Assembly (NCBI GenBank): GCA_001632435.1
Contig: KV423966.1
Location: forward strand, 1 to 64,000
DNA: 64,000 nt
Reading direction: 5' to 3'
From: Calocera cornea HHB12733
Lineage: Eukaryota > Basidiomycota > Dacrymycetes > Dacrymycetales > Dacrymycetaceae
The position numbers and the translations under genes are program-made. Below the pieces are notes generated by a model that was not told where the DNA came from, did no database searches, and saw only the letters and a program-made list of their open reading frames with translations. Shown piece after piece: positions 62,622 through 64,000 of this stretch. Positions within the stretch are counted from its first letter, which is position 1, and each line of letters begins with the position of its first letter.

Positions 62622-64000
62622 ATGCCACCATCGCTCAAGTCCGTGCTCGCCGCCGTCGGACTAGACGCGCTCTTGACCGCCACACGGGACATCCACCTCA
62701 TCTTCCTGCAGCGCGCGATCCGACTCTTCGCATATGGCTCGAGCACTCTCATCCTCGCGCTCATGTTCAACGCGCTCGGGTTCACAGACACCCAGATCGG
62801 GATCTTCATGACCCTGACCCTGTTTGGAGATGTCCTCATCTCGCTGTTCCTGACGCTTGTGGCGGACAAGATCGGCAGACGGAAGATCCTGGTCGCCGGC
62901 GCTGTGCTCATGCTTGCGAGCGGCATCGTCTTCGCCCTGTCAAGCAGCTTCGTCGTGCTTCTCATTGCTGCCATTGTCGGCGTTATCAGTCCCAGGTATG
63001 TACCCACCTGCCCGTCCGTCCATCAGCTGACCATCCCCAGCGGGAACGAGATCGGCCCCTTCCGCTCGGTAGAGGAGAGCATGCAAGCCCAACTAACCTC
63101 CGCCCACCAGCGAGCCGAGATCTTCGCCATCAGCGGGCTGATTGGCTCCCTCTCCACCGCGCTCGGGCAGATCTCCATCGGCTGGTTCACAAAGCACATG
63201 CAGGACGCGGCCGGGTGGAGCGAGCTCGCTACGTACAGGGCGACGTTCGCGCTGTACGCGGCTTGCGCGGCTGTGAAGCTCCTGTTGACGCTCATGATGA
63301 GCGACGCTTGTGAGGTCGAGGGGTTGGTGATGGAGTATATGCCGGTCAGCACGGATGACGAGATTCCCATGAGCGCCAAGGACGAGCCGCCCACCGAGGA
63401 GCCGCCCACGCCTGTCACACCCGTGGAGTCGCACGGTGTTTGGGCAAAAGCTACATCGACGTTCCCGACGTTCTCCAAGGAGTCCAAAAGCACGGTTGTA
63501 AAGCTGGCCCTGCTACTGGGGCTAGACAGCGGTGCTTCTGGACTTGTGCCCATGTACGTCTTCTCGTCCTTCTGATGGGTTCTCGTCCTTCTGATGGGTA
63601 CCTCGCGACTCAACCGAAATAGGTCCATCATCGTCTACTACTTCTCGCAAACATTCCATCTCCCAAACGATATCCTCGGCATAATCTTCTTCACCACCTC
63701 CGCAGTATCCAGCATCTCTCAACTCTTCTCGGCCTCAGTCGCCAAACGCTTCGGCCTGGTCCGCACGATGTTCTTCACACACCTCCCCTCCTCGCTCATG
63801 ATTGGCCTCATCCCCGTGCCGAACGTCTACTTCGCCTCCACCGTCCTCGTCATCCGCTTCTGCACAGGAAGCATGGACGTCGCCCCGCGCACGGCGCTCA
63901 TCTCCCAGCTGGTGCTGAACGACGAGCGCACGAGCGTGATGGGCATACTGAACACGGTGCGGACGCTCGCGCAGGCGATCGGCCCGTGGATCTCGGGCGG
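62622..64000 (+). CDS. MFS transporter, cut by the window end
   Basis: Intact up to the window end. The first exon encodes the MFS hallmark helices: GLDALLTATRD, LILALMFNALGFTDTQIGIFMT and the motif A loop GDVLISLFLTLVADKIGRRK. A second exon (about 63042 onward) begins NEIGPFRSVEE and contains AEIFAISGLIGSLSTALGQ. A long hydrophilic, Pro/Glu-rich central loop follows (around 63340-63440). The third exon starts after an intron ending near 63623 with SIIVYYFSQTFHLP and continues past 64000. Substrate unknown. A dead copy lies at 59850-60480. TRP4 is divergently transcribed. Confidence 0.85.
63561..63598. repeat. 19 bp tandem duplication in an MFS intron
   Basis: TTCTCGTCCTTCTGATGGG at 63561-63579 is repeated exactly at 63580-63598, inside the intron between exons encoding LVP and SIIVYYF. 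It enlarges the intron and brings an in-frame TGA if unspliced. Confidence 0.8.

Noticed and set aside
1..64000. CRISPR arrays, bacterial-type operons, rRNA genes
   Set aside because: No regularly spaced repeats, no ribosome-binding sites or rRNA-like sequence; spliced genes show a eukaryotic nuclear genome.

Overview
The window is nuclear DNA of a filamentous basidiomycete, almost certainly an Agaricomycete. Nearly every gene is split by 40-70 bp GT-AG introns, many short exons are needed to keep frame, and the families fit this group: WSC-domain glucanase, multi-exon P450, F-box/LRR-like proteins, an RPAP1/Trs130/Fzo1 gene set, and raffinose-synthase-like GH36. No prokaryotic operons, CRISPR arrays or rRNA genes are visible. 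Gene models were spliced by hand. For most multi-exon genes the exon lengths sum to a multiple of three, which I used as a check; the SET copies and TRP4 carry stated defects.

Left part (1-20 kb, lower GC). A lineage-specific family of SET-domain proteins occurs six times: three on the minus strand (571-5703) and three on the plus strand (13824-18585). Between the two groups lie a small Cys-pair protein, the mitofusin FZO1 and an aspartic protease. The SET copies are at different stages of decay: three look complete, one has a premature stop before an intact last exon, one has lost its SET core, and one has lost its 5' half. A pogo-type MITE with perfect 23 bp terminal inverted repeats sits in one of two duplicated flanks. 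The first 222 bp are an unbroken run of perfect hairpins.

Middle (18.8-38.9 kb, very GC-rich from about 21 kb). Housekeeping genes dominate: TRS130 (TRAPP II), a 2OG-Fe(II) oxygenase, a Ser/Thr kinase with an HGD catalytic loop, and RPAP1. Then come a P450 with 19 nt and 11 nt microexons, a P450 relic beside it, and a GH36 raffinose-synthase-like gene.

Right part (39-64 kb). Two paralogous aldo-keto reductases flank an F-box-type gene, a 3-dehydroshikimate dehydratase-like gene and an MFS transporter. Next is a 1248-residue secreted protein with six WSC domains fused to a GH30 beta-1,6-glucanase-like domain, then a stretch of relics (decayed WSC repeats, a tRNA-like element, a dead MFS copy). 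The window closes with TRP4, which carries an apparent one-base frameshift, and an MFS gene cut by the window end. The genes do not form one obvious pathway. The clearest functional pairing is the dehydratase with the neighbouring transporter, which could serve quinate/shikimate use; this is inference.
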